NCBI RefSeq assembly: GCF_017498085.1
Contig: NZ_JAGBKM010000024.1
Span: 1 to 49,225, forward strand
Length of the DNA: 49,225 bases
Direction of reading: 5' to 3'
Source: Psychrobacter coccoides
Lineage (GTDB): Bacteria > Pseudomonadota > Gammaproteobacteria > Pseudomonadales > Moraxellaceae
Shown here: positions 27,305-36,101 of the stretch, piece by piece
Numbering within the stretch: the first letter of the stretch is position 1
Layout: each line of letters opens with the position of its first letter
Notes under the pieces: generated by a model
Told to the model about the DNA's origin: nothing
The model's input: the letters and a program-made list of their open reading frames with translations, nothing else
The model's database searches: none
Made by a program: the position numbers and the translations under genes

Positions 27305-28243
27305 ATGAGCCGTGACCGTGCCCTACAGCAGCGAGAGCCAAAAGCACTCGCCGTCGATGACGAACCCGCTTATATGACTGAATTTCGTCAAGCGATGCTG
27401 GCACGAGGTCTGGCGACACGTACACGCAATGCTTATATTCGTGATCTGCGTACTTGTGAGCTGACCAGCAAAGCCCCTTTGACCAAATGGCAAGACGATG
27501 ACGTGCTGCACTGTCTCTCAAGTCTTGCCGCCGACAATAAAACGCCACGCACCCAAGCACGTATGCTATCAAGCTTGCGCCAATTCTACTTATGGATGGT
27601 CGCCAGTAACTTACGTGAAGACAACCCTTGCGAGCGTATCAAAACGCCTAAGCTTGGTCGTCCTTTGCCAAAGGACTTAAGCGAAGCAGACATCGACAAC
27701 CTACTCGCCGCACCGGATACCAGTACAGCGCTTGGTCTAAGAGACAAAGCCATGCTTGAAGTGCTCTATGCTTGCGGTTTACGTGTTAGTGAGCTTATCA
27801 ATTTAGCGCTTGAGCAGGTCAATCTGAATTCAGGCTGGCTGCAAATTACGGGTAAAGGCAACAAAACCCGTCTTGTGCCACTGGGTGAGTATGCAGCAGA
27901 TGCATTAGAGGACTATCTGACGCATGGTCGTAGTGATCTGATTGCGCACCTTAAATCAGGTAACTGCCAAGCGGTGTTTTTGACAGCACAAGGCGGTTAT
28001 ATGACGCGGCAAAACTTTTGGTATTTAATCAAAAAATACGCCAAAGTCGCCAGTATCGATAAAGAGCTATCTCCGCATACTCTACGCCATGCCTTTGCCA
28101 CGCATCTGCTAAACCATGGCGCCGATCTTCGTAGCGTGCAGTTACTGCTTGGGCATAGCGATTTGTCCACCACGCAGATTTATACCCATGTGGCGACAGC
28201 GAGATTACAAAAGCTGCATGCCGAACATCATCCGCGGGGGTGA
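27305..28243 (+). CDS. xerD: Site-specific tyrosine recombinase XerD
   Basis: XerD with XerC resolves chromosome dimers at dif near FtsK. The 312-residue protein has the N-terminal SAM-like core-binding domain (about 25-105) and the catalytic domain with the complete set: Arg160 (ACGLRVSEL), Lys184 (GKGNKTR), His258 and Arg261 (SPHTLRHAFATHLL), His284 (LLGHSDLSTTQIYTHV) and Tyr293. XerD rather than XerC is judged from GADLRSVQLLLGHSDLSTTQIYTHV; this assignment is likely but should be aligned. The N-terminus is about 15 residues longer than usual. A 36-bp inverted repeat derived from a MITE lies 21 bases downstream. Confidence 0.93.
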   Translation: MSRDRALQQREPKALAVDDEPAYMTEFRQAMLARGLATRTRNAYIRDLRTCELTSKAPLTKWQDDDVLHCLSSLAADNKTPRTQARMLSSLRQFYLWMVASNLREDNPCERIKTPKLGRPLPKDLSEADIDNLLAAPDTSTALGLRDKAMLEVLYACGLRVSELINLALEQVNLNSGWLQITGKGNKTRLVPLGEYAADALEDYLTHGRSDLIAHLKSGNCQAVFLTAQGGYMTRQNFWYLIKKYAKVASIDKELSPHTLRHAFATHLLNHGADLRSVQLLLGHSDLSTTQIYTHVATARLQKLHAEHHPRG

Positions 28244-28264
28244 GATTCTTATCTGATAATACTA

Positions 28265-28300
28265 GGGCGTGTCCTCAAGTATCAAAACGAGGACACGTCC
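28265..28300. repeat. 36-bp end-to-end hairpin of the GGGCGTGTCCTC repeat family
   Basis: GGGCGTGTCCTC and GAGGACACGTCC (one mismatch) face each other across 12 bases and are flanked on both sides by TA. The arms match the terminal inverted repeats of the MITE at 32041-32209. It appears to be a minimal element that retains only the two ends. It could also act as a structured 3' end for xerD mRNA, but there is no T-run. Confidence 0.75.
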
Positions 28301-28424
28301 TAGATTCGTCAAACAACCCCCACACGCCTTTTATGGCTGTAGAGTGCTGCAAACCTACCCTTTTGTCGTTACAATAGCTGTCATAACTTATTAACCTTCT
28401 ACTCATCCAATATCCGAGAACTCC

Positions 28425-29045
28425 ATGAGCCACTCTACAAATCATCGTCCCCCTGCTGATTTACTTAAAAACGCTGAACATTGGCGTGAAGACATTCATT
28501 TTCGTCAAGACGTACTGGGCAAGCCGTTTGACTTTACCACCACCTGGGGGATTTTTTCACCGCAAAAGCTCGATGAGGGTAGCCTGATGCTACTCGATTA
28601 TGTGGATTTTCAAGCGGACGATGATTCGATAGATCTGGGCTGCGGCTATGGCGTGCTGGGTATGACTGCAGCTCGTGAATGTCCAGACGGTCAGCATACC
28701 CTAATTGATAAAGATTTCATGGCTGTAGAATATGCACGCCGTAATTGTGCGCAAAACGGTCTCAAAAACGTCGACGTGCATTTATCCAATGGCTTCAATC
28801 ATGTGGCAGCGGATAAAGACTTTAGCCTTGTGATGTCAAACCTACCTGCCAAAGTCGGTAAAGAGCAGCATTATCTATACTTCCTCGATGCTTATGCGCG
28901 CATGCGTCAAGGTGGGCGGTTTTATGTGGTGACTATTAATGGCTTGCGTCAGTTTATGAAACGCTCTTTTATTGAGGTGTTTGGCAATAGCGAGAAGGTC
29001 AAACAAGGCAAAACCTATACCATTACCATGGCGATTAAAGAATAA
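28425..29045 (+). CDS. RsmC-like class I methyltransferase with a variant NLPAKVG motif
   Basis: The 206 residues match the MTS (RsmC/RlmG C-terminal) methyltransferase domain: TTWGIFSPQKLDEGSLMLLDYV (39-60), DLGCGYGVLGMTAA (70-83), then LIDKDFMAVEYARRNCAQNGL (93-113). The normal catalytic NPPFH of the family is replaced by NLPAKVG (139-145). In the Moraxellaceae-type context this could be an active variant with a different substrate or a non-N2 methyltransferase. The N-terminal domain of RsmC is absent. Gene boundaries are well defined, with a terminator after the stop codon. Confidence 0.86.
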   Translation: MSHSTNHRPPADLLKNAEHWREDIHFRQDVLGKPFDFTTTWGIFSPQKLDEGSLMLLDYVDFQADDDSIDLGCGYGVLGMTAARECPDGQHTLIDKDFMAVEYARRNCAQNGLKNVDVHLSNGFNHVAADKDFSLVMSNLPAKVGKEQHYLYFLDAYARMRQGGRFYVVTINGLRQFMKRSFIEVFGNSEKVKQGKTYTITMAIKE

Positions 29046-29060
29046 GCATGAAAGTTGCAC

Positions 29061-29105
29061 AAAAAATCCCGCCAACATGTTGATGTGTTAGCGGGATTTT
29101 TTTTA
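29061..29105 (+). terminator. Bidirectional terminator between the methyltransferase gene and lptG
   Basis: AAAAATCCCGC and GCGGGATTTTT flank a loop that itself contains AACATGTTGATGTGTT. A-run on one side and T-run on the other serve both convergent genes. Confidence 0.85.
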
Positions 29106-29166
29106 TTCTCTTGCTTGATCTTATAGTCAATTCGATATAAAAAATACCGTAAGATGAGAAGTTGTC

Positions 29167-30381
29167 TTACATCTGCCGTTTTATCAGATAAAAACCCAAT
29201 GCAGCACTACCAAGTATCGGTAATAACACCATCAAGAGTGGCGAAAACCCTGTAGCAAGCGAGACAAAGCCGACCAAATCCTGAATATAACTGAATAATA
29301 AACCAAACAACAATGCCACTACGATACGTAGGCCCAAGCTATGCGTACGCAGTGAGCCGAAGACAAATGAGCAAGCGACGATCACCAGTGACAAAATCGA
29401 CAGCGGTGATAGTAGCTTTTGCCAAAATGATAGCTCATGCTCTAACGAGCGATTGTTTTGTCCTTGCATCAGTTGTCGATGATCATACAGCTGAGTCAAA
29501 GATAAGTCCTCTGCTTTTCGGGTCAATAAATATACCGATTCAGGTGCAAAAGGCAGGGTTAGCGTGTCAGATGCGCTTTTGGTTTGACTGCTCTCAAACC
29601 CTTGGTTGATCGTCAACTCAGTCATATCATTTAGCTGCCAGACATAGCGATATTGCTGTCTTGTCTCAGTGCTGGCAGTAGACGGCACTGCAATACGCTC
29701 GCTATAGCGCCCTCCTGCCGCATGAATGGCGGTTTGTAGTCTACCCTCATCATCCAAATACCAGCGTTTGACCTCACCAATATTGCCCTCAACATCAGCA
29801 TAGTCAATATACAAGACGTCACTACCATCAGACTGAGTAGCGCCATCGGTCCCACTGCTGAAGCGTGGCTGCACGGTCCAATAACCACGTACAGATGTGA
29901 CCAGTGAGCGGCTATCTTCGCTATTAATTTCTTTTGCCAACTGGTTAGAGTGAGGCAATACAAACTGATTGATTCCTAAGGCGAGCAGCACAAAAATAAA
30001 AGCAGGCTGCAGTACCCAACCGACGATGCGATAGACACTCACGCCAGCGGCGCGCATGACCACCAGCTCGCTTTTATTGGCAAGCAACCCTAAGCCGACG
30101 ACAGCGCCTAATAACGCCCCTGTCGGGATAAATTGCTCCAAAAAATAAGGCGAGCGGTAAAAAATATACTTAATGGCGTCAGCCATGGTGTAGCTGTCAG
30201 TTAGGTCCTCAAGCTCTGATAAATAGGTGAACAGCATCTGCAGCGCCCATAGCCCGACCACGGCTGCGATGATAGCTAGAAGAGCATTGGTTTTGACATA
30301 ACGGCTCAGTACTTTTAGGTTGCCTGAACGTTTTGGCACAGAGTGACGCTGAGTGGAGGTCACTTTAGGCAGCGAGCGCAT
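29167..30381 (-). CDS. lptG: LPS export permease LptG
   Basis: LptG is one of two permeases of the LptB2FGC ABC transporter that extracts LPS from the inner membrane. The 404-residue product has the LptF/G family layout: three N-terminal membrane segments (about 33-55, 75-100, 115-140), a periplasmic beta-jellyroll domain (about 150-300), and three C-terminal segments (about 315-400). It contains LVVMRAAGVSVYRIVGWVL, the conserved coupling-helix region. Its ATG overlaps the lptF stop codon by one base (TAATG), so the pair is translationally coupled. Confidence 0.95.
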   Translation of the reverse strand: MRSLPKVTSTQRHSVPKRSGNLKVLSRYVKTNALLAIIAAVVGLWALQMLFTYLSELEDLTDSYTMADAIKYIFYRSPYFLEQFIPTGALLGAVVGLGLLANKSELVVMRAAGVSVYRIVGWVLQPAFIFVLLALGINQFVLPHSNQLAKEINSEDSRSLVTSVRGYWTVQPRFSSGTDGATQSDGSDVLYIDYADVEGNIGEVKRWYLDDEGRLQTAIHAAGGRYSERIAVPSTASTETRQQYRYVWQLNDMTELTINQGFESSQTKSASDTLTLPFAPESVYLLTRKAEDLSLTQLYDHRQLMQGQNNRSLEHELSFWQKLLSPLSILSLVIVACSFVFGSLRTHSLGLRIVVALLFGLLFSYIQDLVGFVSLATGFSPLLMVLLPILGSAALGFYLIKRQM

Positions 30382-31688
30382 TATAGCTTCCCTCCAGATG
30401 CACCGTGGTCTGTCGACGCCAACGCTTTGTCTTGGATACGCACACGTACTCGGTGCTGCATACGACTACCCCAGTTCATATAAAGCGCCAATGCCATAAA
30501 ACCTAATATCAGCCATGCATACGCCCAAACACTGACGCTGCCTTTGCTCACCGCATTCTTAAGAGAAATGATGCCCAAAGCACAGCTGACAAACAATAAA
30601 ATGGAAGGAAACAGGCGTAGCCAGCGACCTTGACGTGGCCGCACTTGTGCCAATGGTACTGCGAGCATGGGGGCAATAATCATCAGCCAAGGCAGCGCAA
30701 AACGATAGCCTATCTCGCCTTGTGCAGCTCGTAGTGTATCGATACTGACATCTTGCCCGCCACCACTCGCAATTTGCCACAACGGGCCTATCTTTTGGGT
30801 TTCGATATTGTCTTCAGTGACGACCTCTTTAGAAGATTCAGTCAAAGTAATACGGTAACGCTCAAACCCTACCTGATTATACTTCAGGCTCCCTGCCCCC
30901 ACCTCATAACGCCGACCTTGAAACAAATCCAACTGGGTCACACCGCTATTGCCTGTATCCACTTGTTCGGCACGTTTGGCGAGCGTGATGGTGTCTTTAC
31001 TGATATCGTGACTCACGAGCGTATCTGGTAGCTCTGGAATATCTAACTGTTCAGCAGCCTCAGGGTCAATGGTGTTTTGCACATCAACGGCATGACTTTT
31101 ATCCATATCATTTGTAGGCGGCGCATGATTGGCTTTCTTGCCTTTTTTGGCAGGTTCAGTTTGAATGAGTACCACATCTTGTAGTTGTTTTTTATCATCA
31201 CTGAGACTGCCAACATACAGATGATAGTTGCCACTACTGATAAACGCTTTGGGACGAATCAAATCAAAGGCACTGGTCAAGGCCTGTTGCTGCCAGACTG
31301 AATCTGAAGCACGTACGCCCCAAGGCTTTCCCACTATTGATAAGGCGGCTTCACCGACAAACAAGGCGAGTATCAAGGGTGTCATTAGCCGTGCCAGCTT
31401 ACCACGTGACACCCCACTGGCATTGATAACTGCCATTTCTTGATCGACATAAAGACGTCCAAACACCAACATGAGCGCAATAAAAAATGACAGTGGTAAA
31501 ATAAGCTCTAAAAAATAAGGCAAATTATAGCCAATAATGGTAAATAGCAAACTGATATCTAGGTTGCCCTCAGCGGCTATGCCAAAGTAACGTATCAGAC
31601 GGCCGCCAAGCATCATCACCACCAAAAACCCCAATACCAAAGCAGTGGTCGAGGCAACTTGACGAGTCATGTAGCGGCGTAATATCAC
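30381..31688 (-). CDS. lptF: LPS export permease LptF
   Basis: LptF partners LptG in LPS export. A longer frame begins at 31748, but the family begins VILRRYMTRQ, and a GTG at 31688 with AGAG upstream fits; it gives 435 residues. Seen: the N-terminal membrane region with GGRLIRYF and YNLPYFLELILPLSFF, coupling helix MAVINASGVSRGKLARLM, periplasmic domain, and C-terminal segments with ALPWLMIIAPMLAVPLAQVRPRQGR. The periplasmic domain holds a charged Lys/Pro/Asp-rich insertion at about 183-225 not expected from E. coli. Divergent from pepA, as in most gammaproteobacteria. Confidence 0.94.
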   Translation of the reverse strand: MILRRYMTRQVASTTALVLGFLVVMMLGGRLIRYFGIAAEGNLDISLLFTIIGYNLPYFLELILPLSFFIALMLVFGRLYVDQEMAVINASGVSRGKLARLMTPLILALFVGEAALSIVGKPWGVRASDSVWQQQALTSAFDLIRPKAFISSGNYHLYVGSLSDDKKQLQDVVLIQTEPAKKGKKANHAPPTNDMDKSHAVDVQNTIDPEAAEQLDIPELPDTLVSHDISKDTITLAKRAEQVDTGNSGVTQLDLFQGRRYEVGAGSLKYNQVGFERYRITLTESSKEVVTEDNIETQKIGPLWQIASGGGQDVSIDTLRAAQGEIGYRFALPWLMIIAPMLAVPLAQVRPRQGRWLRLFPSILLFVSCALGIISLKNAVSKGSVSVWAYAWLILGFMALALYMNWGSRMQHRVRVRIQDKALASTDHGASGGKL

Positions 31689-31748
31689 AAATAAGTACTC
31701 TTTGCAGGTGGCAGCCACACTTATGGTAAGTGCCGCAGTTTGTATCAA

Positions 31749-32038
31749 AAAACTCAGTCAGGCGCTTTAGCTTTTGTAGATGACGAGCGTAACCGATAAT
31801 ACTAGCATGTTTTTGTAAATACTGGCCGTGAAATGTGTTTGAAAACATTACCAAACCCTTACTGACTGCGTAGTTATCGCCTGATATGCTACACTATAAT
31901 CATAGCCCGATAGGCTAACTTTTTTAACTTATACATCTGTTTAGCGTCCGTAATTTTTTATCCTTGTCGTTGTCTGATACTGTCATTCAACCTCTAGGTA
32001 AATGATTACAGACTGCTATTTTTTATTTGTCACCACAC
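31749..32038. other. lptF-pepA divergent spacer (part left of the MITE)
   Basis: This stretch should contain the lptFG promoter and perhaps that of pepA. No ORF, tRNA or strong promoter pair was identified by eye. The MITE at 32041-32209 occupies the remainder, leaving 21 bases to pepA. Confidence 0.4.
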
Positions 32039-32040
32039 TA

Positions 32041-32209
32041 GGGCGTGTCCTCATTTTGAAAATGGTGATAAAAATGAGATAAATTGCCGTCAGACAAGGA
32101 AAATAATGCAGGTAATATCAGGATATTGCCCAATTATTTGACGCTGTATGACAAAATTTAGCCATTTTTAGCCCATTTAGATATTATCGTTCAGATTGAG
32201 GACACGCCC
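32041..32209. mobile_element. 169-bp MITE with 13-bp perfect terminal inverted repeats
   Basis: GGGCGTGTCCTCA at the left and TGAGGACACGCCC at the right are perfect 13-bp inverted termini. Each end is flanked by TA, consistent with a TA target duplication. The interior has no ORF, so the element is non-autonomous. Its right end is 21 bases before the pepA start, so it could supply or disturb the pepA promoter. The parent transposase is not in the window; TA targets suggest an IS630-like or related transposase, but this is inference. Confidence 0.82.
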
Positions 32210-32230
32210 TAAACTAATAAGGATAATTAT

Positions 32231-33865
32231 ATGAATATTAAACTGACTCAACACTTACCAAAAACCCATACCCAAAAAATCCTAAAAAAAGAAGCAAAAG
32301 ATAAGGATGAAGCTTGCTTGGTGGTATTGGTCGACGATAAAAAGAACATCCTTGCCGAATCTGTGTTGGCAGACTATAAAGCTCGTATTGAGCAGCTCAT
32401 TGAGGTATCACATTTTAATGGTAAAGCCTGTGAGACTGTCGCTGACTATGCGTTGGCAGGGGATAAAAAAACTGCCAAACAAAACCCAGTTCAGCTATTG
32501 CTAGTCGGGGTTGGTAATGTTGATAAGCTTAATAATACTGTCTTACAAAAAGTCGCTAACACCATATATAGCAGCACCCAAAAGCGTGTTGCTTCAATTA
32601 CCGTTGCCCTCGGCGATACTTTAGAAGAAAATCATTTCGGTCAGTTTGCACTAAATCTACTGGCAGCAAGCTATCGTTTTGATAAGTATAAGTCTGAGCA
32701 GACCACCCCTGTCCTCACCGATGTTTATCTACTGGCTGATGCAGCGCTTGAATCTGCATTGGACTTTGCCCAGTCAGTGTTTATCGGTCAAAGCCTGACC
32801 CGTGACGTGGCCAATGAGCCAGGCAATATTTGTTTTCCAGCGTATATGGCAGAGCAAGCTCAAGAGCTGGCAAAAGCTTACCCTGATCTATTAAAAGTCA
32901 CCGTACTGGGCGAAGACGAGATGTCAGCACTGGGTATGGAATGTTTTTTAGCTGTGGCTAAAGGCTCGACTAAAGAAGGTCAGCTGGTACTTATGGAGTA
33001 CCAAGGTAAATCAAAATTTGGCACAAAAGAGACCAGCAGTGCCAAAGTCAGCGGCGGCCTAAAAGCCTTGGCTGATAAAATACCAGCCAAACTGCCCAAT
33101 AAGAAATCAGCAAAACATACCGATACAGACTCTGCACCTGTCGCAAATGATGAGGCCCCTATTGTATTGGTCGGCAAAGGCGTCACCTTCGACTCAGGCG
33201 GTATCTCAATTAAACCAGGAGCTGCCATGGATGAGATGAAGTTCGATATGGGCGGCTCAGCAGCTGTACTTGGTACCATCAAAGCTCTATGTGAAGCCCG
33301 TCTACCGATCAACGTCGTAGGCGCTCTAGCATGTGCAGAAAACATGCCATCAGGGGATGCTACTCGCCCTGGAGATATCGTCAAGGCGATGAATGGTAAA
33401 TCTGTCGAAATCTTAAATACCGATGCTGAAGGACGCTTAGTATTGGCAGATACCTTATGCTACGTACAGCGTTATCAGCCCAAGGCCATCATCGATGTGG
33501 CGACGTTGACTGGCGCCTGTGTGGTGGCATTGGGTCATGTTCGCTCAGCGGTGTTCAGTAATGATGAGGACGTGCTGTTTGAGCTTGAAAATGCCAGTAA
33601 TCAATCAGGCGATCTGGTCTGGCACATGCCGTTAGATGACGCTTATCAGTCGCAGCTTGACTCGCCTATCGCTGATATGCAAAACATCGGTGGTAAAGGC
33701 GCAGGTGCGGTCACTGCAGCATGCTTTTTATCACGCTTTGTAGAAGAAGGCCAAGCATGGGCACATTTAGACATTGCGGGTACGGCGTGGAATTCAGGTA
33801 AAGAAAAAGCGGCAACCGGTCGCCCTGTCCCTTTATTTATGCAATATCTAAAAAACAATGCATAA
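32231..33865 (+). CDS. pepA: Leucyl aminopeptidase (M17 family)
   Basis: PepA is a hexameric dizinc aminopeptidase; in E. coli it also binds DNA in Xer recombination. Metal ligands and active-site residues are visible: VGKGVTFDSGG (Lys316, Asp321), FDMGGSAA (Asp339) and NTDAEGRL (Asp398, Glu400, Arg402), followed by VATLTGA. At 544 residues it is about 40 longer than E. coli PepA. The excess is a Lys/Ser/Ala-rich insertion at about 261-308, between the N-terminal domain and the catalytic core. AAGGATAA precedes the ATG. The divergent lptF and the downstream holC are the standard neighbours. Confidence 0.96.
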   Translation: MNIKLTQHLPKTHTQKILKKEAKDKDEACLVVLVDDKKNILAESVLADYKARIEQLIEVSHFNGKACETVADYALAGDKKTAKQNPVQLLLVGVGNVDKLNNTVLQKVANTIYSSTQKRVASITVALGDTLEENHFGQFALNLLAASYRFDKYKSEQTTPVLTDVYLLADAALESALDFAQSVFIGQSLTRDVANEPGNICFPAYMAEQAQELAKAYPDLLKVTVLGEDEMSALGMECFLAVAKGSTKEGQLVLMEYQGKSKFGTKETSSAKVSGGLKALADKIPAKLPNKKSAKHTDTDSAPVANDEAPIVLVGKGVTFDSGGISIKPGAAMDEMKFDMGGSAAVLGTIKALCEARLPINVVGALACAENMPSGDATRPGDIVKAMNGKSVEILNTDAEGRLVLADTLCYVQRYQPKAIIDVATLTGACVVALGHVRSAVFSNDEDVLFELENASNQSGDLVWHMPLDDAYQSQLDSPIADMQNIGGKGAGAVTAACFLSRFVEEGQAWAHLDIAGTAWNSGKEKAATGRPVPLFMQYLKNNA

Positions 33866-33975
33866 AAACGATATCTAAAAGCAATATTGAAAGGCAGTGA
33901 CTCTGCCTTGATTTAGAGGTGACTTAAGCGTTTGGCTATTGTGTGCTTAAACGCCCCATATAGAGTGTTTATCGC

Positions 33976-34497
33976 ATGCAAATTAGCTTTTATGTATTAA
34001 GTGAGAATAAAGCCCAAGATATCTTGGGCTTTATCTGTCAACTGACCCAAACGGCCTTAAATAAAAGCAGTCAATCTGTACTGATTTTAAGCCACGATGA
34101 CCATCTAGTTACCAAGCTTGATGAGGCGCTATGGACGCATGATGCCAGTGGTTTTATTCCACATCAGCGTCTGCCTACGCGTGCCAAGTCTGATATGGCA
34201 AGTGAGCAGGGTAGCGACATGAGTGGGATGAGCAGTGCAGCGATTGAGGATAGTGCTGAGACAGCAACCAAGCTCGCTCCGGTACTACTCAGCAGCTATC
34301 TGCCTATCGACTTTAAAGGCATCGTGCTCAATACGACTGCTCAACCTGTCAATGACTTTATGGCAATGGCAACGGGTGCACAGCCCACTCGTGTGCTTGA
34401 GATCATCAGACCTGATGAAAAAAGTATGCAAGAGGGTCGCCACAAGTATAAGCACTATCAGCAGCTTGGATATCAACTGACACACTTTAAAGTATAG
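33976..34497 (+). CDS. holC: DNA polymerase III chi subunit
   Basis: HolC (chi) links the clamp loader to single-strand-binding protein. The 173-residue product shows the family start ISFYVLSENKAQDILGFICQL (3-23), HDDHLVTKLDEALWTHDASGFIPH (40-63), and the C-terminal half VLEIIRPDEKSMQEGRHKYKHYQQLGYQLTHF. A Ser/Met/Asp/Glu-rich insertion lies at about 67-100 in place of a short loop. It follows pepA by 110 bases, its usual partner. A terminator follows. Confidence 0.92.
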   Translation: MQISFYVLSENKAQDILGFICQLTQTALNKSSQSVLILSHDDHLVTKLDEALWTHDASGFIPHQRLPTRAKSDMASEQGSDMSGMSSAAIEDSAETATKLAPVLLSSYLPIDFKGIVLNTTAQPVNDFMAMATGAQPTRVLEIIRPDEKSMQEGRHKYKHYQQLGYQLTHFKV

Positions 34498-34818
34498 GGT
34501 CTGCTAGGGTCTGTTATTGACTCAGTCAACCGTCAAATAGACCCTTAGCCGCCATGTTTTTTTATCACAGCCAAGTGCAAAATAAGCGCTTGGCTTTTTT
34601 ATTTTTTGGCGCTGACCCAAACCGATTGCATGTCACCTATATCATGACAAACGCAAAAAATCAGACGAGTACAATTCCTACCCTGAGTAAACTCAGTGAC
34701 TCTGATACTGTTGGTCATATTTTTGGGTTTGATAGCGGTAGGAGAATATATAAAAAAATGCTAATATCCATCCATTTGCCGTACGGTTTTTATCATTTTT
34801 TTAGGTTAAGGATGGAGT
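34498..34818. other. Spacer between holC and sstT
   Basis: This 321-base stretch holds the holC terminator and the sstT promoter region. A short palindrome CTGAGT-AA-ACTCAG (34683-34696) is visible; its meaning is unclear. An open frame of 120 codons (34554-34916) spans the terminator and runs into sstT; I consider it a chance ORF. Confidence 0.45.
34569..34600 (+). terminator. Terminator of holC
   Basis: AGCCAAG and CTTGGCT pair around a 13-base loop and are followed by six T residues. Confidence 0.8.
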
Positions 34819-36021
34819 ATGCGTTCATTAGTTGCGATGTACCAACGTATAGGGTTGGTGCCGCTGATTATTATCGGTTTGGTACTAGGGGTATTGATTG
34901 GCTGGCTAGCGCCTAGTATCGGTATTGCCTTGGGGCTGCTCGGTACGTTGTTTGTCGGTGCTTTAAAAGCGGTGGCGCCTGTGCTGGTTTTTACGTTGGT
35001 CATGGCAGCGATTTGTCAGCATCGAAGTGGCAATGAGGTCTATATCAGACCAGTACTATTAATGTATGTTTTTGGCACGTTTTTGGCAGCGTTGACAGCG
35101 GTTGGGGCCAGTTTTTTATTCCCGACCGAACTGGTACTGATGAATGCCACCATTGAGCAGGTCCCGCCAGCCAACCTAAAAGAGGTCTTGACCAACCTGC
35201 TCATGAACCTTGTCGCCAACCCCGTCGAAGCGGTGGCCAATGCCAATTACATCGGTATTTTAGCTTGGGCGATCATTATCGGCTTTGCTTTACGTCAAGC
35301 AGGTGACTCCACACGTAATATGGTAGTGGACTTTTCTGACGCCATCTCACAAGTGGTCAAGTGGGTCATTGCCCTAGCCCCATTTGGTATTTTGGGTTTG
35401 GTGGCCAATACCGTCGCTGAAACTGGCTTTGCAGCATTGGCCGGTTATGCTCGTATCCTTATGGTATTAGTCGGCTGTATGTTATTTATTGCGTTGGTCG
35501 CCAATCCACTAATTGTCTTGGTTAAAACTGGCAAAAACCCCTATCCCTTAGTATTCACCTGTCTGCGTGAATCAGGCATTACTGCCTTCTTTACGCGTAG
35601 CTCAGCGGCTAATATTCCGGTCAATATGAACCTTGCTGACAAGCTCGGTCTGCATAAAGATACGTACTCAGTTACTATTCCATTGGGAGCGACGATTAAC
35701 ATGGCAGGAGCGGCGATTACCATCAACGTCTTAACGTTGGCTGCTGCTCATACTCTGGGGATAGAAGTCAGCTTTGCATCCGCATTACTGCTGAGCTTGG
35801 TGGCAACGATTAGTGCTTGTGGTGCCTCTGGTGTCGCTGGTGGGTCGTTATTACTCATTCCTCTGGCTGCCAGCTTATTTAGTATTCCCAACGACATTGC
35901 TATGCAAGTGGTCGCCATCGGCTTTATTATCGGCGTGATTCAGGACTCTGCTGAAACCGCACTCAACTCATCGACTGACGTGCTATTCACTGCTGCAGCA
36001 GACCCTAAGTATTCTCGCTAG
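34819..36021 (+). CDS. sstT: Serine/threonine:Na+ symporter SstT
   Basis: SstT is a sodium-coupled serine/threonine transporter of the dicarboxylate/amino acid:cation symporter family. The 400-residue protein has the eight-helix plus hairpin layout. Family motifs are visible: [19 protein letters not shown] (about 47-65), the serine-rich hairpin [16 protein letters not shown] (255-270), [25 protein letters not shown], and [13 protein letters not shown]. The SstT subfamily is favoured over glutamate or C4 carriers from the [17 protein letters not shown] start and hairpin text. AAGGATGGAG precedes the ATG. A terminator follows. Confidence 0.93.
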   Translation: MRSLVAMYQRIGLVPLIIIGLVLGVLIGWLAPSIGIALGLLGTLFVGALKAVAPVLVFTLVMAAICQHRSGNEVYIRPVLLMYVFGTFLAALTAVGASFLFPTELVLMNATIEQVPPANLKEVLTNLLMNLVANPVEAVANANYIGILAWAIIIGFALRQAGDSTRNMVVDFSDAISQVVKWVIALAPFGILGLVANTVAETGFAALAGYARILMVLVGCMLFIALVANPLIVLVKTGKNPYPLVFTCLRESGITAFFTRSSAANIPVNMNLADKLGLHKDTYSVTIPLGATINMAGAAITINVLTLAAAHTLGIEVSFASALLLSLVATISACGASGVAGGSLLLIPLAASLFSIPNDIAMQVVAIGFIIGVIQDSAETALNSSTDVLFTAAADPKYSR

Positions 36022-36066
36022 GCTGCAAACCATCGTTTGTTCCTTATGCAATCACACACTTAACCG

Positions 36067-36097
36067 AAAAACGCCACTGACATGAGTGGCGTTTTTT
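36067..36097 (+). terminator. Terminator of sstT
   Basis: AAACGCCACT and AGTGGCGTTT flank a short loop and run into six T residues. A TATAGTC-ended repeat begins five bases after it. Confidence 0.85.
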
Positions 36098-36101
36098 ATT
36101 A

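Noticed and set aside
28244..28424. dif-like recombination site next to xerD
   Set aside because: The inverted repeat here matches a transposon end rather than the dif consensus, and dif is normally at the terminus.
34683..34696. Palindrome CTGAGT-AA-ACTCAG upstream of sstT as an operator
   Set aside because: Six-base arms are too short to claim without other copies or a known regulator.
34554..34916. 120-codon frame between holC and sstT
   Set aside because: It spans the holC terminator and overlaps the sstT start in another frame; its product has no recognisable features.
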